DNA of 17,877 nt from Podochytrium sp. JEL0797 (Eukaryota; Chytridiomycota; Chytridiomycetes; Chytridiales; Chytriomycetaceae), in NCBI GenBank assembly GCA_027596195.1, contig JADGJG010000499.1, positions 1 through 17,877 on the forward strand, written 5' to 3'. Of the stretch, positions 7,503-17,352 are shown in pieces. The notes under the pieces were generated by a model. That model had not been told where the DNA came from and ran no database searches. It saw only the letters and a list, made by a program, of their open reading frames with translations. The first letter of the stretch is position 1. Each line of letters starts with the position of its first letter. The position numbers were made by a program, and so were the translations under genes.

Positions 7503-8865
7503 CACATTCCATGCAATCGTGATAGAACGAGATCCAAAGATTCGCGAAACTGATTGGCGATATTGAATCGGTCCAATTCAAATTCCGCCGCAAGCAAATA
7601 CGGCACTTCAGATAGTGACGAGTTCAACTTTGGCACTCTCCAGGATTCTAACGCGTCATACAGTTCGAATGCCGCTTCGTAGCTTAGCCACATATCATCC
7701 TGCGCGCACACGCCAGTCGCAAATTTTATAGCAAACGCGCACATCTGAACGACAACACGAAAGCCAGACATGTTAGAAATCAAAAGCTGCAGTAAGTAAA
7801 TATACCTCACCTGGATCCCCTGAAACGCATCCTCGCTCGTCAATTCACCCAATATCCGTTTTGTCCAAACGCGACAATCAATCTCGACAGACTCCACCAA
7901 CGCCTCCATCAAAAACAAGGCCGACATTTTACTCCACTCGTTACTCTCCTTCAACAATCGAAACTCTTCCCCCCTCAAGACAAGAGCATACTCCACCAAC
8001 CAATCGATCCGCGCCGCGTCTCCCGACCTAAGACTCGCAACCACTCCACAATACTTGAAATACGCCACCAAATCATCACAACCCACACCACTGCCCACCT
8101 TCTTGATCAAACCAGCAGCCACCAAACACCCAGAAATAAGCGCAAGCGTCAGCGCATTTTCGACTTTGCCTCGGTTCAGAATCGCGACCCTCGAGACTTC
8201 AGACGCGTGAATCAACAACTTATCGAGAGCCACTTGCGTCGCAGGAGTTGCCTCTCGACACCCGGCTTGAATCGCCTTGGCCGAACCCTTCGACTTTACC
8301 ACGATCCCCATCAATACGGCCATGTCCACGCCCTTGAACTTTGTCGTCAATGCGTCTGCGTAGAGTGCAAGCGACTTTGCAGGGTCGGAGAGCGAGAGGA
8401 TGCGTGCGAGGGCGAATTGTGCCTGGAACAGGGTTTCTTTGATTTGGGCGGGCGTGAGACCCGTTTGGTCCTGGGGCAGCGGGGAGTGGAACAGTGGGGC
8501 GAGGATTTCAATCAGACCGGTCAGGGCGCGTGCAGCGAGGATCGAGTGGCCGAGTTGGGCGAGGGCTGGTTCATAAAAAGAAAGGTCGTTGGGATCAGAA
8601 GAGGGCAACGATTTGGTTAAGAAACGAGACCTTTCGCGGAGCCAAAAAAGAGCGGAACAGCCTTGGTCCTTGTGTTTGGCGACGATGAAAACTCTTCCGC
8701 CTTCGCCAGCGAATCAGAGAGTTTCTTTGGCGGAGGAACCGTCTTTGCTGCCGCAGAAGCATCCAGGAGAAGCGGCGCTGAAAAGTCAAACACTTCAAGT
8801 AGTGTTAGAACACTTGGCAAGGGAGCTAGTGGCATTTTACCATCGATGGGTGTTTCCGCAAACAT
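7502..8865 (-). CDS. Unrecognised alpha-helical protein, about 410 residues
   Basis: I do not recognise this gene. My model has the ATG at 8865 (MFAETPIDG), exon 1 8631-8865, exon 2 7811-8565 and exon 3 7502-7744, with all phases consistent. Intron 1 (65 nt) has a weak donor, GTCTCG, but both possible readings across it without splicing hit stops. Intron 2 (7745-7810, 66 nt) has GTGAGG, a TCTAAC branch and TTCAG. It is in frame and stopless, so an unspliced form would add 22 residues. The protein is Leu/Ala-rich with regularly spaced hydrophobic residues and no signal peptide or clear membrane segment, suggesting a helical-repeat (ARM or TPR-like) fold. No catalytic motif is visible. The gene begins 114 bp after VPS35 ends and stops 40 bp before the next gene starts. 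Confidence 0.7.
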
Positions 8866-8971
8866 TTTCGGTCTCGAAAAAACAAAAACAAAAACATCTC
8901 CGCTCTCACTCCACTGCGAAGTGCCCTCTTCCCTCCGTGTCTCCACATTTAGTTAAACCCCCAAAAACAGC

Positions 8972-8977
8972 TTTATT
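8972..8977 (-). terminator. AATAAA poly(A) signal 2 nt after the VPS35 stop
   Basis: The minus strand reads TGA TG AATAAA. The stop is at 8980-8982 and the hexamer follows after two bases. Confidence 0.6.
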
Positions 8978-8979
8978 CA

Positions 8980-11900
8980 TCACACCCCCAACCCAGTCCA
9001 CCTCCCACCCGCCCGCGAAACCCCTCCAAATCCTTGCTCCGAATCACCTCCAAACACATCCTCATTCGTCATATCGAGACCCCGTTCCCTGCGTTCCTCC
9101 GCTTCCGCCTCCTTCAACACGCGCAGCCGCGACACAATGTTGACAAAGTGCCGAACCACATTGTCGGGGACAACCGCAGCGGTCGTCATGGCGGCAGTCG
9201 TGTTGTCAATATTGGATTGGATCGCTTGCATGAGCGAATTGAGGAAATGCACGCCAATCTAACGGAAATTGTCAACAAACACATGTAAAAAACACCCACA
9301 CAACGACACCACAAAATACTCACATATTCGTTCCCATCCTCATAGAACCACACATAGCTTTCCAAAATCTCCACAAACAACTCGGTACTCACACCCGTCT
9401 CCAGTACACTATCCGCAATCTTGAGCGCCTTTTGCAAACACTCCAACACCTTCTTACCATCCCTCCACACTTTCCTCCCAACCTCCACCACCGCCACCTT
9501 CTCCTCCTCCTCCTCCTCCCCAAACATCCCCTTCAACTGACTCCTCTTCTCCCGCCCCCCCGAACCACTCGCCCGAGCAATAAACACCCCCCACAAAGCA
9601 TACACCGAACACAAAAACCAAGAGCCCCACCCCCACCCACCCCTAACCCCATCCCCTTCCCCCACCTCCTCCCCCCAATACATAAACGCCGCACACAAAT
9701 ACCCCTTCACCTGATCCACCTTCCTCAACAACCTCCCACAATGCGTCCCACATTTCCCCGCCACAGTCTCATACCCAACCACCCCAACACTCCCCGCACA
9801 TGCCCTCACACACTGCATCACCGCACAAAGCGCATAAACCTGCACCTTCGTATCCACAACTCCATCCTCATACGTCGTCAACGCTTCCACAAGCGCTTCA
9901 TAACACGCCTCCGCGTTCCTCGCTTCCCTTGCCATCCCCGCTACACACAGATACATGCGTAAACACACTTCAGCCGTATCTGCCACCGAAGGCTGCACCT
10001 TCATCCACACTTCCGCCTCCTTGTCCACTTTCCCACCGCCCATCGTTTTCGTGGTCCGCACCGCGTCTTGGAGGTGTCCAGACTGTTGCAACAGTTGAAT
10101 CGACTCGTTGCAGAACTGAAACAGAGTGTTTAACCGTAACGGGATCGTCACGTCCGAGAGGTCCGTGGATCCCAGATAATCACGCGTGATGCGTGCACAG
10201 CTGTAAATCAACGGCGGGATCGCATACTTCAACCGCACAGGACCTCCCAATGAAACAAACTTGCGAGTCGCCGCAAGAAGCTGCCGAGAAAAAGCAAAAA
10301 TGATGAGCAACCCCTCACCACCAAAAAAACAAAAACCCACCTCCAAATCATCATCCGCCCCCGCACCCCCCGCCACCAATCCCACCAACTTCCCCACAGC
10401 CACACACTCCCCCCTCACACTCTCGACCCCAACCCCTTCCCCCGCCCCCACAACCTCCACCACAGTCCCAACCCTCCTCTCCGGGCTCGTCTCACTCCTC
10501 ACAACCTTCACCCCCGCCAACAACCCCCCATCCAACGCATCCCTCACAATCGCATCACACACCTCCCCAAACACCGCCTCAACCCCAGCCACACTCTTGA
10601 TCCGGAACCGCGGTGCGAGTTTCGACAAGGGGTCCGACGCCGCAACACACATGTCGACAAACTGCATCGCAATCTGCTTACGGGTAGAGTACGGCTGGAG
10701 ATTCAACAACGCCGTGAAGTGGCCGCAGACCGCCGTGGCGGTGGGGGCTGGTGCGGGAGGGTTTGGGGACATGGGGCGAGAGTTGGAGGACGACATGGAC
10801 GATCCGGCGCCCATGACGAGACCCGTGAACTGCTGTTGTAGTGTGGCCGGGGTCGAAACGGATGCTGCAGGGTTCAAACTACTCGATGGGAACGAGAGGA
10901 ACGCGAGTGGGTTCGTTTTGTAGGCGTTGAGTGTGGTTTGGAGGAGGTGGAGGAGGGAGGTGGTGGTTTCGGGGCTCGTCATGGCGGGCCTGGAGCAACG
11001 ATTTCTTGTTTAGCATTCCAAAACATCATTTGATAGAAAAAAAACACGAGGAAACTCAACTGCTTATTCACAACCACCTCCCGCACCCTCTCAACCGCAT
11101 ACCCAAGCACCAAATCAACATAATCATACCGCAGCGGATAACACCCGGTACTCAACTCCACCAAACACGACAACAGCGACACAACATCATGCAGCTGAAA
11201 CTCGGTCCGCACAGCGATATGCTGCGTCACTTGTTCCCAAAAGATTTCAAACACCAAAATGTCTCCTGGAATGCCACTGATGGGAGCAGGTTTGGAAGGC
11301 GCGTCGCCCTTGGCGGCGGCAGAGGCTTTGGCTTTGACGGCGTGGTCTTCGCGGTTTTTGCGGGCGAAGGCGGTGAAGCGGTTCACGAGGGACAAGACGG
11401 TTTGTTTGACGTTTACGTTGCGCGAGAGTTGGGAGGTGGCCGAGAGGAAAATGTCGAGGGAGTGAAGGTGGAATTCGTCGGGGAAGACCTATAAAAAAAT
11501 TGAGTTGCGGGAACAGAGTGGGAGAGCTCCAGATTGTAGGTATACCTGAATCACGACTTCCATCAAGTATTCTTGGGCCATCACGTCGCGGCAATTGACG
11601 ACTTCACTCATGATGCTGGGCAGAATGAGCTGTCACCAGAACGCAAAAGTTAGCTCCTCCTCTTAACACAGAAACACCGATAAATCGAACATACATTCGC
11701 AAACACCTCCGGATTCAGTCCCTCAATCTGACTCAATCGCAGTAAATTGCTGCCCACAAGCAGCTTCAACTCCCGACGCTCCATCTCACGCTGCTCACGT
11801 TCACGCGAATGTCCAATGTACTGCAACCGCACCCATAGCTTGTTCTTTTCGACAAAATCCTGGAGCAGGAATTGAATCGAGTCCATGCGACATCCAAACT

Positions 11901-12740
11901 TGCTAAGAAAACGAAACGGAACAGACGGGGTTGAGTCCATCATCACGGGCACACGCTCGCAAAAAAATACAATTCACCTGTCGACATCCCCATCCGGCAT
12001 ATAATCGCGACACATGCTCGTCAAATAATACCTCAAAAACAACCCCCTCACTGGATGCTGCACGCCCAGCGCCATATCCAACATATCCTTCAACAACTCC
12101 TTCAACGGCGGAACATCATGAATCGGGTTCACAGGGGTCGCAGTCGCCGCTGCCGCAGAAGGATCCGTACTCCCCGCGCGTTCTTTGCCCTTGACACTCG
12201 GCGCGGGCTGTTGCGCCTTCATCTCTGCCGTCACGCGCATAAAGACGGAACCGACCGTGATCATGAGGTACAAGCGCGGCACGATGGACCCCGCGTATTG
12301 CACGAGCTCGTACAGGTCGCTGAGGTGGTGGCGGCCGTGCATGTGCGAGTCGTAGAGGTAGGCGGCGAGGTGGCGGAGCTGGTCGAAGATGGCCATGTCT
12401 GAGTATGGGGTTGGTGTCAGGTTCGAGTCGGGTTCGTGTCACTTGACCAACAAACACGTACACAGCTCGTAGTATCCCTTGGGGTGCAGTGTGGATGTTT
12501 TGAGCTCGGCGAGCATGGCAGAGCTGTGCTTGAGGGCATCCATGAGGCGGTGGTTGTCCTGGGAGAGCGTGTTAGGATCGGGAGTGAGTGAGGATCACTC
12601 CCCCCAACATGACTAGTGTGGGAGTGGAAGTGGATAGAGAGAGTTCTCACCAGACAGCGGCGCATCTGAACACATTGTGTCTTGACGACAGCAAGTGCCT
12701 CGTCAACGAGCTTCTGCTGCTCGGGTGCTGAATTATTCAT
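8980..12740 (-). CDS. VPS35: Vacuolar protein sorting-associated protein 35, retromer core subunit
   Basis: Nine exons give 1070 residues: 12651-12740, 12462-12558, 11978-12398, 11695-11902, 11546-11629, 11061-11488, 10341-10989, 9324-10280 and 8980-9258. All phases close. Family blocks appear in order: [47 protein letters not shown] (PRLYL at about 103-107, the conserved Vps26-contact motif), [76 protein letters not shown] and [14 protein letters not shown]. Vps35 is the alpha-solenoid backbone of retromer, which recycles cargo from endosomes to Golgi or plasma membrane. The protein is longer than human VPS35 (796) because of Ala/Pro/Ser- and Gly/Val-rich insertions. The least certain junction is intron 10990-11060: its donor GTTGAG is non-standard but is the only one giving the right phase. 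The 10281-10340 intron is stopless and in frame. Confidence 0.95.
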
Positions 12741-12779
12741 GTTTTTTTCGAAGTCAAAAAACGCGATCGAGTTCCTGTA

Positions 12780-12785
12780 TTTATT
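12780..12785 (-). terminator. AATAAA poly(A) signal overlapping the MTR3 stop codon
   Basis: The minus strand reads CTGTAATAAATACAG. The final two bases of the TAA stop (12784-12786) begin the hexamer, and the VPS35 ATG is 39 bp further downstream. Confidence 0.6.
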
Positions 12786-13751
12786 ACAGCTCTCTCGCGG
12801 CAGACTCCACCAACGCCCGCTTCACCACAACCTCATGGATCTTTGCACTTGCATCCACACACACCTGCACCGCCTCCATCACAAACCCGGCATCCCCAAT
12901 ATCCCCGTCCATCACCAACCCAGCCACTTTCCCCAGCGACGGCATCACAGCAACCGTGCAGTTGCCGACCCACGACCCTCCACCATTGCAGGCCGTCTCC
13001 GCCTCATCATCAGCACAGTCGAGCATCCAGAACAAGCGCTGGCTCACAGCGTTGCGGAAGACTCCAACCTGGCATCCCACAACACTGTCCATCATCTCAA
13101 TACCAGCATCTGCGAGGGCCAGCGACGCGCACGTGATGCAGGGTGCGAGGAGCAGCGAGAGCGAAGTCGCGAACGCGTTGGGAACCTCGCGGGAGGGAGC
13201 AGCTTGCTGCAGCACGTGGATGTAAATGTCGATCTGTGATTTGGGGAGGTGGGCGAGAAGCAGCGAGGGAAGCAGGGCAGTGGCGAGGCGGGACGAGAGG
13301 GCATCTTCGTTGGGGTCCTGTTTTGTTTTTGTTTTTTAAAAAACAAATAAAATAAAAAAGGAATCGTCACCTTCGAAAAGGGCTTCCGCTTCGCACCCGC
13401 AAAGGGCGCCAGCCGCACATCGCAGGCAATCCGCGCGCCGTCGTAGTGGTCTTGAGACTTTTGCGAGGAAGTGACTGGCTTAGGGCCGTAACTACTCGTG
13501 TGTTAATAACGTATTGGTATTCTAACACTAACTACTCACACCGCACACACGAGCTTCACCCCGCCACACTCGAGATACGCTGATCCATTCGCAACGCCAA
13601 CTAGTCCCGTCTGCGCAAACAGCCCACGGGCCTCTTCGCGGCTGCGTCCATCGCGCCGTCCAAGGTGTGTTGGGAGAGTAGTGGTGCCGTTAAGGAGGGG
13701 CAGGGGCGGGTGCGACAGTGCTGGTCCGTTAATGCGTTTGCTGTCGTTCAT
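12784..13751 (-). CDS. MTR3: RNA exosome subunit Mtr3 (EXOSC6-like)
   Basis: Exons are 13540-13751, 13371-13491 and 12784-13317, giving 288 residues (human EXOSC6 is 272). I chose the ATG at 13751 because MNDSKRINGP lines up with the usual start of the family. An in-frame ATG at 13877 would add 42 unrelated residues. The RNase PH fold is shown by GRRDGRSREEARGLFAQTG (residues 31-49), NGSAYLECGGVKLVCAVYGP, CDVRLAPFAGAKRKPF and LALADAGIEMMDSVVGC, followed by VAVMPSLGKVAGL. Mtr3 is a structural member of the six-subunit RNase PH-type ring of the exosome, which degrades and processes RNA in nucleus and cytoplasm. It is normally catalytically inactive. Introns are only 48 and 53 nt. The stop lies 43 bp before the VPS35 ATG on the same strand. 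Confidence 0.9.
13328..13347. repeat. 20-bp perfect palindrome in MTR3 intron 2
   Basis: TTTGTTTTTTAAAAAACAAA is its own reverse complement and takes up over a third of a 53-nt intron (13318-13370). In RNA it could form an AU-rich hairpin between the donor and acceptor, and no clear branch-site consensus is visible beside it. Confidence 0.8.
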
Positions 13752-14072
13752 TCGTGTTTTTGTTGGGCAAGAAAAAAAAACAAAAGCGCGGCTTCCATCT
13801 CCCTCGCAGGTTGAGAGGATTTCTTGCTCATCAAACAACCTTGTTGGCATCAAAGCATTCGATCCTTGATGAGACATGTTTTTGGTGTATGATTTGATCC
13901 AAGCTGCAAACGCGCCAAAAGGTGCATTGGCCTCATATTGGCAACAAAGCCCCCCAATTAAGGGCGTATTCTCCCGAAGGGCTACCGACTTGTGCTAGTG
14001 GGCATCATGACTGACTCAGTTCAAGGGTGGGGAATATTTTTTTCACTGATTGGATTTTTATTAAATGTCCGC
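13752..14072. promoter_or_regulatory. MTR3 upstream region with AP-1/Gcn4-like site
   Basis: This 321-bp gap carries the MTR3 promoter and the 3' flank of the secreted-protein gene. TGACTCA at 14012-14018 matches the Gcn4/AP-1 consensus, and a reverse CCAAT box (ATTGG) lies near 13936. An in-frame but non-conserved ATG (13877) begins a 42-codon extension of MTR3 through 13752. No separate gene is evident. Confidence 0.4.
14057..14062 (-). terminator. AATAAA poly(A) signal for the GPI-type secreted gene
   Basis: The hexamer lies 10 nt after the TAA stop at 14073-14075. It is very close but does not overlap. Confidence 0.5.
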
Positions 14073-15417
14073 TTACACAAGCTTTAAAAAAATTAAAACA
14101 CTCCACACAACCACTGCCGCCAAACGCCCGCTCCCAGACGTCGGAAACCCGCCGTTTGTCGTCGTCGCACTCCCACCAAGCCCCGCAACAGCACCACTCA
14201 AATCCGTCAAATTCTGCTGCCCAATCGTCACCAAATCCGTACCGACCTCCGGATCCCAATAAAACAAATTCGAACGATTCATCCCAACCCGAAACACACT
14301 CACTCCCCAGTTTTCCGAAATTTGGAATTCAGCACTGGCCTGGTGAACCGATTTGGACTCTGCTGCAGTGTGGATAAAGTCGGAGAGGGCGTGAATCTTG
14401 TTGTCAAACACGATGGGAGCTGTGAAGTTGTTGTCGAGAAGTACCGTGGCGGCCCAGTAGAACATTCCTTTGCCTCCTCCCACGCAGATTCCTCCATCGT
14501 TTTTGCAGTTTGCTTCGACTGTGCCCTTCACATCCGCAGACGCGTGTCCATTGATGATGGCCAGAGACGAGTTTTCATACTTGTACGAAAAACCTGAAAA
14601 CCCAAGGGAATACTTGACAGAATCGGGACGCACCGGCGCCCCATCCAATACAAAAGGCACATTAACAACAGTCGCAGTGAGCGTCAACGTGAAGTTGTCT
14701 GACGCGCTCGAGAAGGTGGACGTGGCCTGGTGATATGCCTGATTCGAAAAAGGGTCAACGGGTGTTGACACTGCGATAGGAGACCATTGCTTGATCTTGC
14801 CAATGAAAGAGACAAAGCTCGTTGAATTCTCTGCGGGAATGGACGCGTTGTATTCCACGATGCGGAAAAGAGCCGAACGCCACGTGAAGGCTGATTTCGT
14901 AAAGTCACCATCCTGTAGACGTATATATTTGACCAAGAAAGGAGAGAATATATGAAAGTAAAAATAAACTCACATCCGAATCATCAGAGTTTGAAAAATA
15001 CGAAACACGAAAATGCGGAAACGACTGCACTCCAAACTCAAAAGTAAGAGCCGAACGAGAACGATCATGACGGTGCTTCTCGGTCGTGTTGGGCAACGTG
15101 ATGTTGAAGTTTTCAACCAGGGTTTGTTTGTAAACAAACTGGGTGGCGTTTTGGTTCAAAATGAACGAGGAAGACGCGTTGACGGGAGGCGCGGGAGGAC
15201 GCGTGTCGCTGTCGCCGTTTTCAATCTCGCGCGGTTTGGGGCTCTCTTTTGGTCTAGGGTGAAGCTGCGAATGGGTTTGCTGGGGGCGATCGGGAGTGTC
15301 CTCGGAGGACGTGATCAGATCACCAAGGGTGTTGTTGGGTGCCGTGAGATTGACGGCTCTGAGAGCGCAAGTGTTGGCAAGCAGGAATGAGACGAGGAAA
15401 GTGAGCGAGAAGCGCAT
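14073..15417 (-). CDS. Secreted N-glycosylated surface protein, copy A, likely GPI-anchored
   Basis: Exons are 14974-15417 and 14073-14912 (intron 61 nt, GTGAGT...CTACAG, phase 0), giving 427 residues. A signal peptide (MRFSLTFLVSFLLANTCA) is followed by a Pro/Ser/Thr-rich spacer and a region rich in N-x-S/T sites. The C-terminus has a small-residue stretch, Gly/Ser/Thr, and then a hydrophobic tail (LAAVVVWSVLIFLKLV), as in GPI-anchored proteins. Blocks shared with copy B are FPHFRVSY, NSTSxVSFxGK-x3-WSP, GFxGFxYxxENSSLA, GGICV-x6-YW, LDNN and NRSNLFxWDPE. Two Cys flank the GGIC segment and may pair. I do not recognise a named domain. The repeated beta-rich, glycosylated pattern suggests an extracellular beta-sandwich module, which is inference. 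Its gene neighbour on the 5' side is its paralogue. Confidence 0.78.
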
Positions 15418-15871
15418 GTTGCCGCTTTTGAAGTCAACTTTTTTGTTTTTGTTTTGAAGTCGTGACAAATTTAGAGAAAACGCCAAGAAAACGCGCCGAA
15501 AATGCGCCTCCACCCAAGTCAAGAAAATACGGAACACCGCGTATCCCCCCCCAAAAAAATGCAAGCGGCGTCGCTGCGCTCGCATTTAAATCTCAATCCA
15601 GTGGCGGCCAGTCGAAGTCATCTATCCCTTTTTTGGTGTGTCGAATGGTGTTCGAACCGCGCAATCGACGAAGGAGAAAAGAAGAACGCGTCACCATAAA
15701 CGTGTCACCACAGCGATACCAACTCATTTTTCACGATCAAAAAGCACTGCTTATATTCAAAAACTGCTGCAAACTAGAAAAAAGCACATGCAGAGAAAAT
15801 GCAGGAGAAAAAAAGAAACGCTAGAACCAACCCCAACCACCCAAAAAACTAGCCCTCAAACCCACTCTCAT
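15418..15871. other. Intergenic region between the two secreted paralogues
   Basis: This 454-bp gap contains the copy A promoter and the copy B 3' flank. Directly before the copy A ATG lies an A-rich leader with repeated CAAAAA units and two ACTTCAAAA copies. The palindrome ATTTAAAT lies at about 15584-15591. An open frame of 120 codons on the plus strand (15462-15824) is basic and featureless, and I do not accept it as a gene. The minus strand from 15848 to 15757 could be an alternative last exon of copy B. Confidence 0.45.
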
Positions 15872-17121
15872 TCAAGTCGGAACAGCGCCATATCTCGTCG
15901 CCGTCATCGTACCCCCCACCCCCTTCCCACTCTTCCCCACCTTCTCCTCAAGCACATGAACGTAAGGCACCATCTCCGGATCCCAGAAAAACAAGTTGCT
16001 TCTGTTGCTCTCAACAGTGAACACTGCCGCACCCCATTCCGACGCATTGGTGCTGCTGTTGGTCAGGGACTCGAGGTTCCCAATTTGAGTCTCATTGAGG
16101 AACTCGGAGGGCTTGAAAACAGTTTCCGAGAAGGTGATGTTGGTTGTCGTGTTGTTGTCGAGCTCAACGGTTGCTAAGAATGTATTATTGGTGTCAATTC
16201 CCGTTTTTGGTAAAATGTGAGTGTAACAGGAAGAGAAAAGAAAACTCACGCTTCCAATACAAAGCCGCCGCCCCATCCGCCACACAAATCCCCCCCTTCC
16301 CATAACAATCCACCGCCACATCCGTCTGAACCTCAAACACAGCATCCACCGCGCCAACCAACACGACCGCCAACGACGAGTTTTCCAAACGATACGGGAA
16401 CCCCGCGAACCCAACCTCATACTTAATGGCGTACCGCCCCTTGTGCTCCTTCTCGCTCGCGTTGTACGTGGCGTTGGTGGGCTCGTACACTGCCGCCGAA
16501 ATGATCATGGCAAACTGCTCCTCCGTGAACGAAGCAGAGACTTGAACAGACGCGTTATGTTCCGGCGTGAACATCTGCCTAAGAGGAGACCAACGCGACT
16601 CCTTGCCAACAAACGAGACGACAGACGTGGAATTCGTGCAGGGAACGGTATCGTTGAACTCAATGACGGCCGCGAGGCCCGTGAGGAAGGTGAAGGACGC
16701 TTGGGAGAAGGACGCGTTCATGCTCTTTGTTGGGATCGTGAAGGATGGGGGAGGTGGTGTGAGTATGTGAGGTGGAAGTGCGAGGTGGGGTGGCACGGGT
16801 CGGGTGGTTTGTTTTGACCATGACTCATCGTACCGTTCACGCTGAACTCACCTCCTTCACGTCACCCGAGTCATTGTAATAAGACACACGGAAATGCGGG
16901 AACCCTTTCAAACTCGCCGCAAACACGAGAGCATGGGGCTCCAGCACATTGGGAACCTCATAAACAAAGTCGGTGGCGTTGTGCACCCAGATGGTCGGGA
17001 GCGGGGTTGGGGTGCCGGGGGAAGTTGGGGTGGGGGTTGTAGTGGTTGGAGAAGTTTCGGGGGATGCGGTGGTGCGGGAAAGGAGGGGGGACGCGAGGAG
17101 AAGGAGCGCGGTGGCGAGCAT
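15872..17121 (-). CDS. Secreted N-glycosylated surface protein, copy B
   Basis: Exons are 16852-17121, 16250-16724 and 15872-16173 (introns 127 and 76 nt), giving 348 residues. The signal peptide is MLATALLLLASPLLSRTTA, followed by a Thr/Pro-rich spacer. It is clearly paralogous to copy A: FPHFRVSYYNDS, NSTSVVSFVGKESRWSP, GFAGFPYRLENSSLA, GGICVADG-x5-YW, VELDNN and NRSNLFFWDPE. The first intron sits at the same place and phase as in copy A, and the second is absent from copy A. As modelled, the protein ends in RYGAVPT without a hydrophobic GPI tail. An alternative 3' splice could add one. It lies in tandem, same strand, 454 bp upstream of copy A, which indicates local duplication followed by strong divergence. 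Function is unknown and cell-surface or wall location is inferred. Confidence 0.75.
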
Positions 17122-17167
17122 TTTTTGGATGGTTTTTTTTCGAGCTTTGCTCGTCCACGAATTCGCG

Positions 17168-17174
17168 TTTTATA
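17168..17174 (-). promoter_or_regulatory. TATA box upstream of secreted copy B
   Basis: TATAAAA on the minus strand is framed by GCG and CGC and ends 46 bp before the copy B ATG. This is the clearest TATA-type element in the window. The 226-bp region 17122-17347 otherwise contains an A-rich leader and a small inverted repeat (CGAGC...GCTCG) near the start codon. Confidence 0.5.
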
Positions 17175-17346
17175 CGCTTTTTTGTATTTCATTGTCGTGC
17201 TAAATAACCTCCCCATGCGAAGCCACGCAAGCGCAAAAACGCGCTCAACACAGCCGTGACAGCGGCACGCAAGAATTTGGATAGAGCCAATTGAAAAACC
17301 GCCACCCGGCACCCGATGCGTTTCTAAAGAATAAAGATGCACAACT

Positions 17347-17352
17347 TTTATT
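17347..17352 (-). terminator. AATAAA poly(A) signal containing the coiled-coil gene stop codon
   Basis: The minus strand reads GGGGAATAAAAG and the TAA stop (17348-17350) lies entirely inside the hexamer. Confidence 0.6.

Noticed and set aside
9432..9962. Long plus-strand open frame rich in Pro, His and Leu
   Set aside because: It is antisense to VPS35 exon 8. The Pro/His bias is simply the complement of G-rich coding sequence, and VPS35 homology is unambiguous.
7462..13751. A true polycistronic operon of four minus-strand genes
   Set aside because: Four of the four genes' functions are unrelated or unknown, and three have their own AATAAA at the stop. Compact packing explains the layout without an operon.
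15462..15824. Basic 120-codon plus-strand frame between the secreted paralogues
   Set aside because: It has no motif or splice support, has a composition expected of AT-rich flank, and overlaps the promoter side of copy A.
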